Shown piece by piece: positions 10,532 to 11,919 of a stretch of DNA of 11,919 bases. Numbering within the stretch: the first letter of the stretch is position 1; each line of letters starts with the position of its first letter. The DNA lies in the NCBI GenBank assembly GCA_046726275.1, contig JBKPAF010000092.1:1-11919 (forward strand), in the 5' to 3' direction. The notes beneath the pieces were generated by a model that was given only the letters and a program-made list of their open reading frames with translations, was not told the origin of the DNA and did no database searches. The position numbers and the translations under genes were made by a program. Source of the DNA: DASXTW01 sp046726275 (GTDB lineage: Bacteria > Actinomycetota > UBA4738).

Positions 10532-11919
10532 TCAGGCTTGCATGGCGCTGGTCTGGGACTGCCATCTCTCCGCCTCGGCCGCCAGCGGGTGGGCGCCAAG
10601 CTCGGCGAAGATCTGGCGGGCCTCGTCCGGCAGCGCAGCGACCTCCTCGCCCAGCGCCAGCCGGCATCGGGCCGCACCGAGCAAGGCGTTCCCGAGCTCG
10701 AGCCTGAACCCGTACTCCTTCCACCGCAGCCCGGCCTGGTCGAAGAAATCCAGAGCCGCGTGCACGTCCCCGTTCGACTCCGCGAGGAGCGCTCGGGCCG
10801 TGAGTAGGCAATATCGGCCCCTCGTCGAGGTCACCCTGTCCGCGTCCGCGAGGAGGCTCTCGGCCAGGGCAGTTTCGCCCTCAGCCAGGCACACCCTGAC
10901 CGCGTCGGGGAGGTAATTGGCTCGGTATCCCCAGTGCCCCTCCGTCGCCGATCGGAACCGGACCATCAGCTCCACGGCGGCAGCCGGCTTGCCCAGGTGT
11001 TCCTGGAGGAGCGACGCCACGACCAGGGTGGGGGCCAGGAACTCCACGCGCTCGATGTTCCCTGCCGCGAGCAACGCGTGCTCGTGCTCCGCGGCACGGT
11101 CGACGTCCCCTCGCCGAAGGAGCGCCAGCGTCCGGTACACGAGGGCCAGGGCCCCCATCTCGGTTCCCCCCCGCGATCGATCCCAGGCGTCCATCTCGGC
11201 GGCCACGGCGAGGACCTCGTCCCACCCACCCAAGTCGGACTGGACTTCGAGGATGCCCGCCTTCGCGATCATGCGCATGGACTCGAACCCGCGGACCCGG
11301 GAGAACTCCTCGCAGGACCGCCAGACCTCGAGGGCCGGCCGGGGACCCTCGGTCGTCCAGAGTTGATTCGCGAGGTTCCCGTAGCACAGGGCCGTCTCCT
11401 CGCCGAGGCCGAGATCCAATCCTTGGCGAAGCGCTTCGCGGAGGTCTTCCAGACCGCCGGGGTCACCCAGCTCGCATCGCGCCGCTCCTCTGGACTGACG
11501 CGCCCGGACGGCCTCGTCGTCGAGGCCGAGCTTCTCGGCTAGGGCGAGCCCCTTCCCCGCCCAGGACAGACATCCGGGGAAGTCCCCGGTGAGCAGATGC
11601 ACGCCGGCCGCGCGGGCGTAGGCCCCGGCCAGTCCCCGGCCCGGCGCCTGTTTCTCCAGGATGGCCAGAGCCTCCTCCAGGACCGAGATCGATCGAGACG
11701 CGTCCCCCATCTTGTTCACGATGGTGCCGAGCTGCGCCATCGCCGTTCCCTCTCCCACCGCGTCCCCCAGGGACCGGAAGCCCTCCAGCGCCTCCGTGCA
11801 CAGCGCTTCCGCGTCGGGGAAGCGCCCGGCCATCATTGCGGCCCTGGCCGCGCTGGTGAGGAGATTCGGCCGCTCCGGGTCGTCCGCCGACAGGTGCTCC
11901 AACGCCCGGCGGTAATAGA
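10532..11919 (-). CDS. TPR-repeat region of a paralogous AAA/STAND regulator, 5' end outside window
   Basis: The frame is open through the right edge (the last codons read Y-Y-R-R-A-L-E-H-L), so this is the C-terminal 460-odd residues of a longer protein. It consists of TPR-like helical pairs (A-L-C-T-E-A-L-E-G-F, I-S-V-L-E-E-A-L-A-I-L, L-S-W-A-G-K-G-L-A-L-A-E-K-L-G-L). It is clearly paralogous to the end of the downstream protein: W-K-E-Y-G-F-R-L-E-L-G-N-A-L-L-G-A-A-R here against W-R-E-Y-G-F-D-L-E-E-G-W-A-L-L-G-A-G-R there, followed by I-F-A-E-L-G-A against I-F-E-R-L-G-A. By analogy the missing part should hold an NTPase and perhaps a cyclase domain, but neither is visible. A TTG at 11902 is not a credible start because TPR homology continues before it. 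The stop is 7 bases from the next start. Confidence 0.8.
   Translation of the reverse strand, partial: YYRRALEHLSADDPERPNLLTSAARAAMMAGRFPDAEALCTEALEGFRSLGDAVGEGTAMAQLGTIVNKMGDASRSISVLEEALAILEKQAPGRGLAGAYARAAGVHLLTGDFPGCLSWAGKGLALAEKLGLDDEAVRARQSRGAARCELGDPGGLEDLREALRQGLDLGLGEETALCYGNLANQLWTTEGPRPALEVWRSCEEFSRVRGFESMRMIAKAGILEVQSDLGGWDEVLAVAAEMDAWDRSRGGTEMGALALVYRTLALLRRGDVDRAAEHEHALLAAGNIERVEFLAPTLVVASLLQEHLGKPAAAVELMVRFRSATEGHWGYRANYLPDAVRVCLAEGETALAESLLADADRVTSTRGRYCLLTARALLAESNGDVHAALDFFDQAGLRWKEYGFRLELGNALLGAARCRLALGEEVAALPDEARQIFAELGAHPLAAEAERWQSQTSAMQA

Noticed and set aside
10525..10677. N-terminal extension of the complete STAND protein
   Set aside because: The extra 51 residues are arginine/proline-rich and overlap the upstream paralogue's coding region in another frame; GTG 10524 with GAGG ahead gives the normal family start.
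9058..10707. Two plus-strand frames (291 and 235 codons) over the STAND genes
   Set aside because: No domain, no ribosome binding site, composition of a shadow; the minus strand has Walker motifs and TPR repeats.
1..11919. tRNA or rRNA genes, CRISPR arrays, insertion sequences, prophage
   Set aside because: Looked for by eye on both strands; no cloverleaf, regular spacer-repeat array, transposase or integrase motif, or terminal inverted repeats found. A tRNA scan would settle the first point.

Overview
The window is GC-rich, uses GTG starts freely, and carries families common in Actinomycetota: a CarD/CdnL RNA polymerase-binding regulator, DUF4234, an SGNH hydrolase with an export signal, a VapBC pair, and the STAND/AAA-TPR proteins related to cyclase-ATPase-TPR regulators. 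An actinobacterium, probably a soil or uncultivated lineage, is the best guess; the sequence does not fix a genus. I see no insertion sequence, phage gene, CRISPR array or tRNA.

Layout. 1-843 (+): the end of a SnoaL/NTF2-like protein, then a DinB-like protein. 907-1586 (-): a vapBC toxin-antitoxin pair whose promoter places the transcript start on the antitoxin ATG, so the mRNA is probably leaderless. 1647-2465 (-): a secreted SGNH hydrolase. It is divergent from 2622-3779 (+), a full-length class I/II aminotransferase-like protein that has lost the PLP lysine and the PLP-binding aspartate. Two inverted repeats lie between these two genes. 3888-4397 (+): a small secreted protein of unknown role. 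4626-5365 (+): carD followed by an unlisted 56-residue zinc-ribbon protein whose ribosome binding site overlaps the carD stop.

5366-6733 is the most unusual stretch. Two copies of a conserved block, a promoter followed by a structured leader, stand at 5400-5529 and 6620-6726. Copy B feeds directly into a DUF4234 membrane protein. Copy A ends on a start codon followed two codons later by a stop, ahead of an antibiotic-biosynthesis-monooxygenase-like gene. Between the copies are a strong hairpin terminator and a close match to the T-box antiterminator (UGGNACC bulge with two flanking helices). The T-box match is followed by two overlapping tiny genes, one with a 15-residue tandem repeat and one with a CCCH zinc motif, instead of a tRNA synthetase or amino-acid gene.

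7364-7786 (+): a stand-alone CBS-pair protein whose stop codon interlocks with that of the converging gene at 7783. 7783-11919 (-): two tandem paralogous regulators. The complete one has an AAA/STAND NTPase domain and a long TPR-like region, without the N-terminal cyclase domain usual for the family. The upstream one is cut by the window edge.

Strongest leads: the PLP-less aminotransferase homologue, the duplicated promoter-leader block, and the T-box-like element in front of tiny zinc/repeat genes.
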